Shown here piece by piece: positions 15,504-24,404 of a stretch of DNA of 64,000 bases (its first letter is position 1; each line of letters begins with the position of its first letter). The stretch spans positions 4,402,001 to 4,466,000 of the forward strand of contig NZ_PEBF01000001.1 of assembly GCF_002742625.1 (NCBI RefSeq). The letters are read 5' to 3'. Under the pieces are notes generated by a model. That model worked only from the letters and a program-made list of their open reading frames with translations, was not told the DNA's origin and ran no database searches. The translations under genes were made by a program, and so were the position numbers. Source of the DNA: Caulobacter sp. FWC2. Lineage in GTDB: Bacteria > Pseudomonadota > Alphaproteobacteria > Caulobacterales > Caulobacteraceae.

Positions 15504-15875
15504 CTACCGCCCCTTTCGTCCCAGCTTCTGGAGCGCCGCGCGCATGGCGACGGCCTGGGCGGCGGGGGGCTTGGTTTGCGGCTCCGGCGCCTCGGGGACC
15601 AGGGCCTGGATCGCCGCCGCTTCGAGGCGTTCCAGGAGATCGTCCGGAATGGCCGGCTCGGGCCGCGCCTTGGCCGGTGCGGCCGCGCGGACCATGCCGG
15701 CGATCTTGCGGGCGTCGGCGGCCAGCTGGCCGCAGGCGCGGGCCTTGAGGCGGGCCTGGGCGACCACGGCGGGGTCGGGGCTGGCCTCGATCAGCGCCCA
15801 GGCGGCGTCGAGGGCGGCCATCAGCTTGGCCTGCAAGGCGGCGCACCAGGCGCTGGGGTCTCGGGTCGGGCTCAT
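15504..15875 (-). CDS. hypothetical Ala-rich helical protein
   Basis: 123 residues, unrecognised. Composition is rich in Ala, Arg and Leu. Residues 8-65 are predicted to be a long amphipathic helix, possibly coiled coil (LQAKLMAALDAAWALIEA). There is a Pro-rich linker around residue 70 and a second linker near 95, and the end is basic (LQKLGRKGR). No signal peptide or membrane span. Codon usage is native high-GC. It may be a small helical adaptor, but there is no specific evidence. Confidence 0.65.
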   Translation of the reverse strand: MSPTRDPSAWCAALQAKLMAALDAAWALIEASPDPAVVAQARLKARACGQLAADARKIAGMVRAAAPAKARPEPAIPDDLLERLEAAAIQALVPEAPEPQTKPPAAQAVAMRAALQKLGRKGR

Positions 15876-16110
15876 GACCCTAGCATGCGGCCGCCGCGAA
15901 CGCCGATGACGAGAAACCGTCGTTTTTGGCCAAGCCCTTGAACGGTAACAGAAACGCTCATGACTGGCCGGGGATACAAGCCGGCCAATCCCCGTGTCCG
16001 CGCCGTCGCGACAGGCTCACGACGTCACGCCATCCGACGCCCCGATACCCCGCCGCGCTCACGGCAAGACGCGACGCCCTGTGGATAACTCATGCCGCCG
16101 ACCACGAAAA
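15876..16110. other. intergenic region before nusG terminator
   Basis: No gene seen. It contains one hairpin, TGGCCGG/CCGGCCA with a 9-nt loop (15965-15987), whose loop-side GGGGAT/ATCCCC could extend the pairing in an alternative fold. It may be promoter region for the 15504-15875 gene. Confidence 0.4.
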
Positions 16111-16136
16111 AGCCCCGCGTCTGGCGACGCGGGGCT
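16111..16136 (-). terminator. Rho-independent terminator after nusG
   Basis: 11-bp perfect stem AGCCCCGCGTC/GACGCGGGGCT with a TGGC loop, followed on the minus strand by a T-run (TTTTTCG). It lies 37 bp after the nusG stop codon, so the tRNA-Trp/secE/nusG unit ends here rather than reading into rplK. Confidence 0.9.
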
Positions 16137-16173
16137 CTTTTGATTCGGCGCTGATCGCCAGCGGATCGAAGGA

Positions 16174-16731
16174 TCAGGAGATCTTTTCGACCTGGGCGTA
16201 TTCCAGCTCGACCGGGGTCGCGCGGCCGAAGATCGAGACGGTGACCCGCAGGCGGGCCTTTTCCTCGTCGACCTGCTCGACCGAGCCGTTGAAGCTGGCG
16301 AACGGGCCGTCGATGACGCGGACGTTCTCGCCGACTTCGTACAGGACGACGGTCTTGGGCTTCTCGACGCCTTCCTCGATGGCGCCGACGATGCGCTGGA
16401 CTTCCTTTTCGGAGACCGGCATCGGCTTGGAGCCGCTGCCCAGGAAGCCCGTGACCTTCGGGGTGTTCTTGATCAGGTGGTAGGCTTCGTCCGAGAGGTT
16501 CATCTTCACCAGGACATAGCCCGGGAAGAACTTGCGCTCGGCGTTGACCTTGCGGCCGCGACGGATCTCGACGACCTCTTCGGTCGGCACGAGGATCTCG
16601 GAGAAGTTCTCTTCCAGGCCCTGGTTCTTGGCCTGCTCACGGATGCTCTCGGCCACCTTCTTCTCGAAGTTCGAGTAGGCGTGGACGATGTACCACTTGT
16701 GGTTCGGGTTGGACGCGGTTTCGGTGCTCAT
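16174..16731 (-). CDS. nusG: transcription termination/antitermination factor NusG
   Basis: 185 residues. The N-terminal NGN domain binds the RNA polymerase clamp: [18 protein letters not shown], then [27 protein letters not shown]. The C-terminal KOW domain ([30 protein letters not shown]) contacts Rho or S10. The length matches the family. It lies 10 bp downstream of secE in one transcript and is followed by a strong terminator. rplK, its usual next neighbour, is 10 kb away. Confidence 0.98.
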   Translation of the reverse strand: MSTETASNPNHKWYIVHAYSNFEKKVAESIREQAKNQGLEENFSEILVPTEEVVEIRRGRKVNAERKFFPGYVLVKMNLSDEAYHLIKNTPKVTGFLGSGSKPMPVSEKEVQRIVGAIEEGVEKPKTVVLYEVGENVRVIDGPFASFNGSVEQVDEEKARLRVTVSIFGRATPVELEYAQVEKIS

Positions 16732-16741
16732 CGTCTCTATC

Positions 16742-17059
16742 TTATCCCGAGGTCGCCAGCTTCAGGAGCTGATTGATGGCGAAGCCCAGACCGCCGTCGA
16801 CGGCCAGGAAGAACAACGACGCCAGAACCACCATGATGAAGACCATCACGGAGGTGATCCAGGTTTCCTTGCGGCTGGTCCAGGTGATCTTGCGGGCTTC
16901 GGCGCGCACTTCACGGAAGAACTGCGCCGGCGTGGTGCGCTTCTTGGGCGCCGCGGGCGCCACAACGGCGGCGGCGGCCCCGGCGGGCGCCATCGCCGCG
17001 GCCGTCTTGGCGGCGCGGTTCTTGATCGCTGACGGGCTGGATCCCGGTTTCCTGGCCAT
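16742..17059 (-). CDS. secE: preprotein translocase subunit SecE
   Basis: 105 residues with a single C-terminal transmembrane helix ([21 protein letters not shown]), the amphipathic [20 protein letters not shown] segment that clamps SecY, and a long Ala/Pro-rich N-terminal extension of about 45 residues. It is part of the SecYEG channel in the inner membrane. It sits between tRNA-Trp and nusG, the standard order. SecE proteins are short and poorly conserved, but the KITWTSRKE motif makes this secure. Confidence 0.96.
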   Translation of the reverse strand: MARKPGSSPSAIKNRAAKTAAAMAPAGAAAAVVAPAAPKKRTTPAQFFREVRAEARKITWTSRKETWITSVMVFIMVVLASLFFLAVDGGLGFAINQLLKLATSG

Positions 17060-17155
17060 GCTCTAGAGGCTCACGACTTCCTAAACTGGACCCGGACCGA
17101 CAAGCGGCCCGGTGGCCATAGCCGGGCCCGAAAGCGACCCGTCAAACATATATAG

Positions 17156-17231
17156 TGGCAGGAGTGGGGGGACTCGAACCCACGACTTTCGGTTTTGGAG
17201 ACCGACGCTCTACCAGCTGAGCTACACTCCT
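17156..17231 (-). tRNA. trpT: tRNA-Trp (anticodon CCA)
   Basis: 76 nt read on the minus strand, starting AGGAGTGTAGCTCAGCTGG and ending with an encoded CCA. The acceptor stem AGGAGTG pairs with CACTCCT. The D-arm (AGCTCAGCTGGTAGAGC), the anticodon loop TCTCCAAAA and the T-arm (GTGGGTTCGAGTCCCAC-like) are all present. It stands directly upstream of secE, the common tRNA-Trp/secE/nusG arrangement. Confidence 0.97.
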
Positions 17232-17469
17232 GCAGACCGACCGCCCTTTCGGGCCGACGGACATCCGGAGACAGACAGCGCGCCGGGAGGCTGGGAAGCC
17301 TCGGCGCGCCACGTCCTGTCGCCAGAGCCGCGCCATTTAGCAGGGTCGCGTACGGCGGGCAAGCGGCGCGGAAAGGTTTGAGCGGCTTCGAAGGCCGGAC
17401 AGCCGTTTTTGTCCTGGCCGGCGGGGCTCGACACGCGGATCAAAGCCGCGCCCGGGGCGTTGTTTCGCC
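17232..17469. other. intergenic region with hairpin upstream of tRNA-Trp
   Basis: No clear gene. A long interrupted hairpin (GCGCGCC at 17278-17284 pairing with GGCGCGC at 17303-17309, with an inner AGGCT/AGCCT stem) stands out. A second imperfect hairpin lies near 17394-17420. The tRNA-Trp promoter should be in this interval, but I could not pick it. Confidence 0.35.
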
Positions 17470-17655
17470 ATGCCCACGATCAGCAACCCCGGCTCGCCCT
17501 CCGATCGTCCGTCGAATCGCGAGGTCGAGAACGAGAACCAGAAATCCCCGTCCCGCGACGGCAAGCCACCGCGACCGGCCACCGAACCTCACGGCGCGGC
17601 CGACAGCACCCGTTCGCCGAAGACCGAGACGGATCCGGGCTCCGGCGAGGGTTGA
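17470..17655 (+). CDS. possible small disordered protein
   Basis: 61 residues starting MPTISNPGSPSDRPSNREVE. Composition is hydrophilic and Pro/Ser/Arg/Asp/Glu-rich, with no hydrophobic core, so it would be intrinsically disordered. Third positions are mostly G or C, as in native genes. There is no convincing ribosome-binding site before the ATG. It could be a real short gene or a chance frame. Confidence 0.4.
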   Translation: MPTISNPGSPSDRPSNREVENENQKSPSRDGKPPRPATEPHGAADSTRSPKTETDPGSGEG

Positions 17656-17697
17656 GACGCCTGGCCCCGCTCGATCGGGACTGGCTCTGGATGTGAC

Positions 17698-18117
17698 CTA
17701 GCCGGCCTTGGCCAGCTTGGCCTTGTCGCCCTTGGCGGCCGTGGTCGAGTCGCTGGCCGGCGTGGTCGCGCCGCACTGGATGCCCAGATACGACCACTTC
17801 ACGTCCGTCAGCTCGCGGCCGCACTGGGTGTTCTTGCCCGCGTCCTTGCCGCGCAGCGAAACCGCGACGCCCTTCGACAGGTCCGGCGCCGGACTGGCGC
17901 TGCTGATGTCGTAATAGCCGCCGCCACGCCCCTTCACGACCAGACAGTTGGTCTTCTCGACGGGCCGAACGCAGCCCGACGCCGTGACAGAGGTGGATTC
18001 CACGACGACCTGATTGGCTTGCGCAAGTTTCGTCTTCGCGCCGCCGTCACTGCAACCAGCCAAACCAAACGCTAACAGACTGGCCGCCGCGGCGGCCTCT
18101 ATGAACCTTACCCGCAT
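17698..18117 (-). CDS. hypothetical lipoprotein
   Basis: 139 residues. The signal ends in the lipobox LAGC, with the lipidated cysteine at position 22, after an Ala-rich hydrophobic stretch that unusually contains a Glu at position 7. The mature part has four more cysteines (ASGCVRP, KTNCLVV, NTQCGRE, GIQCGA), which may form two disulfides in the periplasm, and a Lys/Ala-rich tail. No family recognised. The ATG at 18117 was chosen for its GGAGG site; the frame is open further upstream. The unknown domain probably sits at the outer or inner membrane. Confidence 0.75.
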   Translation of the reverse strand: MRVRFIEAAAAASLLAFGLAGCSDGGAKTKLAQANQVVVESTSVTASGCVRPVEKTNCLVVKGRGGGYYDISSASPAPDLSKGVAVSLRGKDAGKNTQCGRELTDVKWSYLGIQCGATTPASDSTTAAKGDKAKLAKAG

Positions 18118-18591
18118 ACGTTCCTCCGTGTCGTTGGCTCCGCGAACGAAGCAAAAGGAAGCTTGCGCCTCGTCAGCGGCGCCGGCAATCACATTTTTGC
18201 CGCTTTCGAAAAACCGGTCCGCTGATTTGACGGTTGCGGACAAAGATTGTCGGCAACCTCACGACACGCGCATGGCTCTGCGAAGCTGAACGCCGAAGAC
18301 GCAATCTGTTACCGTCGGCGGAGGATAACTCTTCTCATCTGAACATTTGTTCGCGAACCGAGACGCCGCTTTCTATCCCCTCGCGAATACTGCATTGATC
18401 TTTCGACTCCCCGACACACCGTCGCCGCCGAGGCCGCCACGAGTCGCTTGAGCGCGAACCCGGCGGCGAAGTTTTTCCGACGACGACTTTAGACAACCGG
18501 CGTTGACATCAAGACGGGCTTGCACAAATGAGACGGGCGTCGCCTCAGGGCCGTGGCGGCGCCCGTTTCTCTCAAGGATTTCAGAGCTCAG
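18118..18591. promoter_or_regulatory. divergent intergenic region with candidate fpr promoter
   Basis: 474 bp between the lipoprotein and fpr. A TTGACA box (18503-18508) is followed about 15-17 bp later by a poor ACAAAT/AAATGA-like -10 region. I see no RNA gene or repeat. It must hold promoters for both flanking genes. Confidence 0.3.
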
Positions 18592-19431
18592 ATGACGGCC
18601 ACCGCGAGCGCTTCGCCCCCCATTGGCACGCCGGTTAAAGACGCCCCGTTCCACGTCGAGAAGGTGCTGTGGGTCAAGCACTGGACCGACCGCCTGTTCA
18701 GCTTCGGCATCACCCGGCCGGCGTCCTTGCGCTTCCGCTCCGGCGAGTTCGTGATGATCGGCCTGCCGCCGCGCGAGGAACTGGGCGAGAAGAAGCCGAT
18801 CCTGCGGGCCTATTCGGTGGCCTCGCCGCACTTCGCTGAGGAACTGGAGTTCTTCTCGATCAAGGTGCCGGACGGTCCGCTGACCTCGCGCCTGCAGTTG
18901 ATCCAGCCGGGCGACGAGATCCTGCTGGGCAAGAAGCCGACCGGCACCCTGGTTCTGGACGCCGTCCGCCCGGGCAAGCGCCTGTTCCTGTTCGGCACCG
19001 GCACGGGCCTGGCGCCCTGGCTGTCGGTGGCCCGCGACCCCGACGCCTACAGCCGCTTCGAGCGCGTGATCGTCGCCCACGGCGTGCGCGAGGTGAAGGA
19101 GCTGGCCTATCGCGACCTGTTCACCCACGACATCTTCGACGACCCGCTGGTCGGCGACGAGGCTCGCGCCCAGCTGACCTACTACCCGACCGTGACCCGC
19201 GAGCCGTTCGAACGCCAGGGCCGTTTCACCGACCTGATCGAGAGCGGCAAGCTGTTCAAGGACCTCGGCCTGGAGCAGACCAGGTTCGACCCCGAGAACG
19301 ACCGCGCCATGCTGTGCGGCTCGATGGCCATGATCAAGGACACCGCCGCCCTGCTCGAGGCCCACGGCCTGAAGGAAGGCTCCAACGCCGATCCGGGCGA
19401 CTTCGTGATCGAGCGGGCGTTCGTGGGGTAG
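18592..19431 (+). CDS. fpr: ferredoxin--NADP+ reductase
   Basis: 279-residue bacterial-type FNR that moves electrons between NADPH and ferredoxin or flavodoxin, often for oxidative-stress defence and Fe-S biosynthesis. The FAD-binding motif RAYSVASP (RxYS) and the NADP-binding FGTGTGLAPWLS are clear. MLCGSMAMIKDTAALLE and the C-terminal GDFVIERAFVG match the class without a terminal Trp. Start is the ATG at 18592 (MTATASASPP); a GTG at 18553 would add 13 residues. It is monocistronic. Confidence 0.92.
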   Translation: MTATASASPPIGTPVKDAPFHVEKVLWVKHWTDRLFSFGITRPASLRFRSGEFVMIGLPPREELGEKKPILRAYSVASPHFAEELEFFSIKVPDGPLTSRLQLIQPGDEILLGKKPTGTLVLDAVRPGKRLFLFGTGTGLAPWLSVARDPDAYSRFERVIVAHGVREVKELAYRDLFTHDIFDDPLVGDEARAQLTYYPTVTREPFERQGRFTDLIESGKLFKDLGLEQTRFDPENDRAMLCGSMAMIKDTAALLEAHGLKEGSNADPGDFVIERAFVG

Positions 19432-19459
19432 AGGGGCCTTCTTCCCCTCCCTATTCTTC

Positions 19460-19586
19460 CGTCATTCCCGCCCTTGTGGCGGGAACCCCTCTATCCGCCG
19501 CAGGTGCGGAGGTGTGGCTGGCCGGCCCGCCAAGGCGTCTCACGTATCATCTGAACCAGGGGTTCCCGCCACTAGGGCGAATGACG
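19460..19586. repeat. imperfect long inverted repeat
   Basis: The left arm CGTCATTCCCGCCCTTGTGG... (19460-19490) matches the reverse complement of the right arm (19558-19586, starting AGGGGTTCCCGCC) except for a 2-bp gap and one substitution. The 67-bp centre is not repeated. It lies between fpr and moeA. The TCATTCCCGC...GCGGGAACCCC motif is recalled as a common intergenic repeat in many proteobacteria. It could stall or terminate transcription from fpr. Confidence 0.75.
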
Positions 19587-19638
19587 GATGTATTTGAGAG
19601 ATCGCTATAGTGCGTTCTCCAGCTCATTGAGGCGGCGC

Positions 19639-20856
19639 GTGACTCTCACCACTCTCAAGAACCTCACCGTCGAAGACGCCCGCGCCCGGATCCTGGACGG
19701 CGCGGTCCGCCTCGACGTCGAGACCGTGGCCCTCGCCGACAGCCTGGGCCGCGTGCTGGCGCAGAGCGTCACCGCCGCGCGCCCGCAGCCGCCTTTCGAC
19801 GCCTCGGCCATGGACGGCTGGGCGATCCGGCGCGCCGACTACGCCCCCGGCAAGGCCTTCGCGATCGCCGGCGAAAGCGCCGCGGGCAAGGCCTATCCGC
19901 GCGCCGTGCAAGCCGATCAGGCCGTGCGCATCTTCACCGGCGCCCCGATCCCCGCCGGCGCCGATCTCGTCGTCATCCAGGAAGAGGCCGTCCGCGACGG
20001 CGACACGGTCCGCTTCGACGCGGGCGAGGCCCCCAAGTCCAACAGCCGCGCGGCCGGCGGCGACTTCCAGGCCGGCGACGTGCTGCTGGAGCCGGGCGTG
20101 GTCATCGACCCCTGGCGGCTCAGCCTGCTCGCCTCGGCCGGTCTCGGCGAGGTCGCCGTCGCTCGCCGTCCGCGCGTGGCGATCCTGGCCACCGGCGACG
20201 AGCTGGTCGCGCCCGGCGCCAGCCCGCGCCCGGACCAGATCTTCGAAAGCGGCTCATTCAGCCTGGTCGCCCTGGTCCAGGCCTGGGGCGGAGAGGCCTT
20301 CCGCCTGACCGCCGCGGCCGATGACGCGAACGCCATCGCGGCGGCCGTTCAGCCGGTGGACGTCGACCTGATCGTCACCATCGGCGGCGCCTCGGTCGGC
20401 GACCACGACCTGGTCAAGCCGGCCCTGAAGACCCTGGGTCTTGAGCTCTCCGTCGAGACGGTCGCCCTGCGTCCCGGCAAGCCGACCTGGTCCGGACACC
20501 TTACAGACGGCCGCCGCGTGCTGGGCCTGCCCGGCAACCCGGCCTCGGCCCTGGTCTGCGCCGAGCTGTTCCTGCGCCCGCTGCTGGCGGCCCTGGCCGG
20601 CGGCGACGCCGAGGTCCGCCTGGTCCCCGCCCGTCTGGCCGAGCCCCTGCCCTCGACCGGCCCGCGCGAGCACTGGATGCGCGCGGCCCTGTCCGTGGAT
20701 CCTGAAGGGCGAACGATCGCCCGCCCGTTCCCCGATCAGGATTCCTCGCTGGTCGGCGTCTTCGCGCGGGCCGATGCTCTCCTGCGGCGACGGGCGGGGG
20801 CCGCCGCCGCCTCGGCGAACGACATCGTCGACGTTCTGCCCCTGCGTCGCGGCTGA
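19639..20856 (+). CDS. moeA: molybdopterin molybdenumtransferase MoeA
   Basis: 405 residues. MoeA inserts molybdate into adenylylated molybdopterin, the last common step of Mo-cofactor synthesis. Signature segments are PPFDASAMDGWAI, IFTGAPIPAGADLVV, ATGDELV, TIGGASVGDHDLVKPAL and VLGLPGNPASALVC. The domain order is that of a full-length protein. Start is a GTG at 19639 (MTLTTLKN) after a GAGG; the open frame extends upstream to 19588. No other mo-genes are in the window. Confidence 0.95.
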   Translation: MTLTTLKNLTVEDARARILDGAVRLDVETVALADSLGRVLAQSVTAARPQPPFDASAMDGWAIRRADYAPGKAFAIAGESAAGKAYPRAVQADQAVRIFTGAPIPAGADLVVIQEEAVRDGDTVRFDAGEAPKSNSRAAGGDFQAGDVLLEPGVVIDPWRLSLLASAGLGEVAVARRPRVAILATGDELVAPGASPRPDQIFESGSFSLVALVQAWGGEAFRLTAAADDANAIAAAVQPVDVDLIVTIGGASVGDHDLVKPALKTLGLELSVETVALRPGKPTWSGHLTDGRRVLGLPGNPASALVCAELFLRPLLAALAGGDAEVRLVPARLAEPLPSTGPREHWMRAALSVDPEGRTIARPFPDQDSSLVGVFARADALLRRRAGAAAASANDIVDVLPLRRG

Positions 20857-20940
20857 AACCGCGACGGCGACAATTTCGCGTGCTAAGCCCGGACGAGTTT
20901 CACGGGCGCGACCCGACCTTCAGGCCGAGAGGTTCTATTC

Positions 20941-22827
20941 ATGGGGCATGTTGGCAAGATCGCGGCCCACGTCCTGCTGGCCTCATTGGCCCTGCTGTTC
21001 GGTCGATACCTCGTCATCGACATGCCCTTCACGCCCGACACCCTGGTGCAGGCGGCGTACTACGGCCTGGGCGCGCTGATCGTCGAACTGCTGTTCCGCG
21101 TCGAGCGCGCGCCCTGGCGCTTCGTCTCGGCCAGCGACCACCTGCGCCTGTTCCGTTCGGCCGTGCTGACGGCGGCGACCTTCCTGGCCATCACCCGCCT
21201 GGTTCACCCGGGAATTGACGGCGGCCTGCGCATGGTCGCCGGCGCGGCCCTGATCCAGGCCACCTTCCTGTCGGCCCTGCGCGTCATCCGACGCAGCCTG
21301 CACGAGCGCCAGCTGTTCGATTCGGTCCTGCGCCTGGGTCCGGCCTCGATGCAGCCGGCCCTGCCGCGCCTGCTGATCATTGGTTCGGCCAACGAGGCCG
21401 AAGCTTTCCTGCGCGCCCCGGCCGGCCTGGGCGAACGCTACGCCCCGATCGGCGTGGTCTCGCCGCATGACCGCGAGATGGGCGACGAGCTGCGCGGCGT
21501 CTGCGTGCTGGGCTCCATCGCCGACTTCGACAGCGTGCTGGCCCGCCTGCGCGACAGCGGCCTCTCGCCGTCGGCCATCCTGTTCCTGACCGACAGCGCC
21601 ATGAGCACCTTCGGCGCCGAGCGCCTGGGCCGGCTGAAGACCGAGGGCGTGCGCCTGCTGCGCCGTCACGGCGTGGTCGAGATGGGCGCCGACGCCGCCG
21701 CCGTCGCCTCCCTGCGCGAGATCAGCATCGAGGAACTGCTCAGCCGTCCGCCCGTGCGCCTCGACCCCGAACCCGTCCGCGCCCTGGTCGCCGGGCGCCG
21801 CGTGCTGGTTACCGGGGCCGGCGGCAGCATCGGCTCGGAGCTGTGCCGCCAGATCGCCGCCAGCGGCTGCGCCCACCTGACCATGGTCGACGCCTCCGAA
21901 TACAACCTGTTCCACATCGACCGCGAAATGGCCCAGACCTGGCCGGGCATGCCGCGCCGCGAGATCCTGTGCGACGTCCGCGACGCCGCCCGGGTCCACC
22001 GCGTCTTCGCCGAGCAGCACCCGGACATCATCTTCCACGCCGCGGCGCTGAAGCATGTGACCCTGGTCGAGAACCATCCGTGCGAGGGCGTGCGCACCAA
22101 TGTGCTGGGCACGCGCAATGTCGCCATCGCCGCCAAGGCCTGCGGCGCCGCGCACCTGGCCCTGATCTCCACCGACAAGGCCGTGGCCCCGACCAGCGTG
22201 ATGGGCGCGGCCAAGCGCGTGGCCGAGGCGGTGGCGCGCCAGTACGGCGGCGGCGGCGACATGCGCGTCAGCATCGTCCGCTTCGGCAATGTGCTGGGCT
22301 CGGCCGGCTCGGTCGTGCCGATCTTCCAGAGCCAGATCGCGCGCGGCGGCCCGATCACCCTGACCGACGCCGCGGTCGAGCGCTACTTCATGACCATCCC
22401 CGAGGCCGTGCAACTGGTGCTGCGCGCCGTGGCCCTGTCACGCATCGCCTCCGAACCCGAAGCCGGCGTCCTGACCCTGGAGATGGGCGAGCCGGTCAAG
22501 ATCATCGACCTGGCCCGCCGGATGATCGAGCTGCAGGGCCTGACGCCCGGCAAGGACATCGAGATCCTGATCACCGGCCTGCGTCCCGGCGAGAAGCTGA
22601 CCGAGACCCTGGTCGACGTGAACGAGGTCGCACGCCCCAAGGCCCCGGGCATCATCGAAGCCCTGCGCCTGGCCGACGCCCCGGTCATCGAGCCCGAGCG
22701 CCTGCTGGCCCTCGACGCCCTGGCCGAGCTGGGCGACGAGCCCGCCGTCCGCGCCCACCTGTTCGAACTGGTCGAGGAGCTACGCCAGGTCGGCCCGTCG
22801 AAGGTGGTCAAGATCCGGGCCTCCTAG
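20941..22827 (+). CDS. membrane-bound nucleoside-diphosphate-sugar 4,6-dehydratase (WbpM/CapD/PglF type)
   Basis: 628 residues. About four N-terminal membrane helices (residues 5-125) precede a CoA-binding-like Rossmann region (PRLLIIGSANEAEAF) and a C-terminal extended-SDR domain with the NAD motif TGAGGSIGSELC. The catalytic triad is of the S-M-K kind: STDKAVAPTSVMGAAKR has Met where most SDRs have Tyr, as in WbpM and PglF, which make UDP-4-keto-6-deoxy sugars. It likely feeds LPS O-antigen or capsule synthesis at the inner membrane. No other polysaccharide genes are adjacent. The ATG at 20941 follows moeA by 84 bp. Confidence 0.9.
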   Translation: MGHVGKIAAHVLLASLALLFGRYLVIDMPFTPDTLVQAAYYGLGALIVELLFRVERAPWRFVSASDHLRLFRSAVLTAATFLAITRLVHPGIDGGLRMVAGAALIQATFLSALRVIRRSLHERQLFDSVLRLGPASMQPALPRLLIIGSANEAEAFLRAPAGLGERYAPIGVVSPHDREMGDELRGVCVLGSIADFDSVLARLRDSGLSPSAILFLTDSAMSTFGAERLGRLKTEGVRLLRRHGVVEMGADAAAVASLREISIEELLSRPPVRLDPEPVRALVAGRRVLVTGAGGSIGSELCRQIAASGCAHLTMVDASEYNLFHIDREMAQTWPGMPRREILCDVRDAARVHRVFAEQHPDIIFHAAALKHVTLVENHPCEGVRTNVLGTRNVAIAAKACGAAHLALISTDKAVAPTSVMGAAKRVAEAVARQYGGGGDMRVSIVRFGNVLGSAGSVVPIFQSQIARGGPITLTDAAVERYFMTIPEAVQLVLRAVALSRIASEPEAGVLTLEMGEPVKIIDLARRMIELQGLTPGKDIEILITGLRPGEKLTETLVDVNEVARPKAPGIIEALRLADAPVIEPERLLALDALAELGDEPAVRAHLFELVEELRQVGPSKVVKIRAS

Positions 22828-22833
22828 GCCCGC

Positions 22834-24291
22834 TTACCCCAGCTTGAACTTCGGCGGTGGCAGGGTCAGGCGGGTGTCGGCCACGGCCTCGCCCTTGAAG
22901 AACCGCACCAGCAGCGGCTGCACCTCGGGATGGGCCTCGAAGACGTTGTGGCCGGCGTTCTCGACGATCACCCGCGACTTGCGCTGGAACTGCGCCGCCA
23001 CCTCGTCCTGCTCGGACATCGGCGTGCGGCCGTCCAGCGTGCCGGCGATCAGCAGGGCGGGATGGTCGATGCGGAACGGCGCCCGGAAGCCCTCGCCCAG
23101 ATCGACGCCCGGGACGGCGCCCAGCAGTTGCGGCATCGGGAAGTTCAGCGCCGAGCCCACGACCGCGGTCTTGGCCTCGCGCCGCACCAGGGCCAGCCGG
23201 GCCGGCGAGATCCCTGACGCCAGGTCCGTGGCCTCGGGCATGCCGGCGATGCCGAGAAGGCCCGCGAATTCGCCGATGAACGGCGTCAGCACGTCCATCC
23301 GACCGGCGTCCAGCGCCAGGTACAGGTTCGGCAGCATGACCAGGGTCTGGGGATTGGCGATCAGGCTGCCGGCCATTAGCTGGATCGCGAAGCCACCCAG
23401 CTTCAGCTCGACCGGCGCGCCATTGAGCGTGGCGGCCATCGGCGCCGGCGACGCCTCCAGCCTGGCGTGGACCCGCCGCATCAGCGCCGGCAGGTCGGGG
23501 ATCGCCGCCCGGACGGCGGGATCGGCGGCCAGCAGCCCATCCACCTGGCGCAGCAGGGCGTCGATCGCCGCCGGCCGCTTCACCGTCTGATCCTGGCCCT
23601 CCAGGCTGGCCAAGGCGACGCGGCCGACCCGGTCGCCATGCCGCTTGAGCATGCTGAGCGCCAGGTGCGTGCCGTAGCTGATGCCCCACAGGTCGACCTT
23701 CTCCGCGCCCAGGTGACGGCGCAGGTCGTCGATGTCGTCGGCGTTCTGCTCGGTATTGTAGCCGGTCATGGCCACACCGGCCTTGGTCCAGTCGGCCCAG
23801 GCCGCCTGGAAATCCTGGCGGACATAGGCCGTCAGCCCGGCCTCCGTGAACACCGGCGGCGGGCGCGTCGAGGTCGGGCGCTCCGGTATGGCGTTGGACA
23901 GGCCTGTGCCGCGCTGGTCGAAGGCGATGACGTCGGCCACGTCGCGCAGGGCCATCATGATCGGAAAGCGCGGCCCGGACAGGGCGCGCGTCGCCGTGCC
24001 GCCGGGACCACCGGCCAGGTAGACGATCGGCGGACCGGGCTTGGCCGCCGTCGAGGCGAACCGGACATAGTGCAGCCGGATCTTCCGCGAGCCCGGAATG
24101 CGGCGATCCTCGGGAACCTCCAGGAAGCCCCGCTCGGCGTCGGTGTCCTGGCCCTTCCAGCCCTTGAACTTGAAGGGGCCGGCCTGGAGCGGCGCCGTTG
24201 GCGGGGCGATAGCCTGGGCGAAGGCCAGGGTCGGGAGGGCGAGGCCGGCGGCGGTGAGCAGGGCGCGGCGGTTGAGTAAGGTGTGGGTCAT
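22834..24291 (-). CDS. exported alpha/beta hydrolase, tripeptidyl/prolyl aminopeptidase-like
   Basis: 485 residues. The N-terminus (MTHTLLNRRALLTAAGLALPTLAFAQA) looks like a Tat- or Sec-type signal. The alpha/beta hydrolase core has YLAGGPGG (oxyanion hole), FDQRGTGLS (as in proline iminopeptidases), nucleophile elbow GISYGTHLAL, acid AGTLDGRTP and base ENAGHNVF, all intact. The family includes tripeptidyl aminopeptidases that trim peptides in the periplasm. It converges on the dehydratase gene with 6 bp between them. Real substrate unknown. Confidence 0.85.
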   Translation of the reverse strand: MTHTLLNRRALLTAAGLALPTLAFAQAIAPPTAPLQAGPFKFKGWKGQDTDAERGFLEVPEDRRIPGSRKIRLHYVRFASTAAKPGPPIVYLAGGPGGTATRALSGPRFPIMMALRDVADVIAFDQRGTGLSNAIPERPTSTRPPPVFTEAGLTAYVRQDFQAAWADWTKAGVAMTGYNTEQNADDIDDLRRHLGAEKVDLWGISYGTHLALSMLKRHGDRVGRVALASLEGQDQTVKRPAAIDALLRQVDGLLAADPAVRAAIPDLPALMRRVHARLEASPAPMAATLNGAPVELKLGGFAIQLMAGSLIANPQTLVMLPNLYLALDAGRMDVLTPFIGEFAGLLGIAGMPEATDLASGISPARLALVRREAKTAVVGSALNFPMPQLLGAVPGVDLGEGFRAPFRIDHPALLIAGTLDGRTPMSEQDEVAAQFQRKSRVIVENAGHNVFEAHPEVQPLLVRFFKGEAVADTRLTLPPPKFKLG

Positions 24292-24404
24292 GGCCCCAGC
24301 TGAGCTGTCCCGACCGCCCTTCGCCAGGCCGCTTCGGTCAATGGCGGCGCTGGATCGGCGAATGGCGGAGCGGCTCGGCGAGCGGCGCCGTATAGGATGA
24401 GGCC

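Noticed and set aside
6228..17059. Integrated mobile element between nusG and rplK
   Set aside because: No integrase, transposase or direct repeats at the borders, and codon usage looks native; the tRNA-Trp is not duplicated in part.
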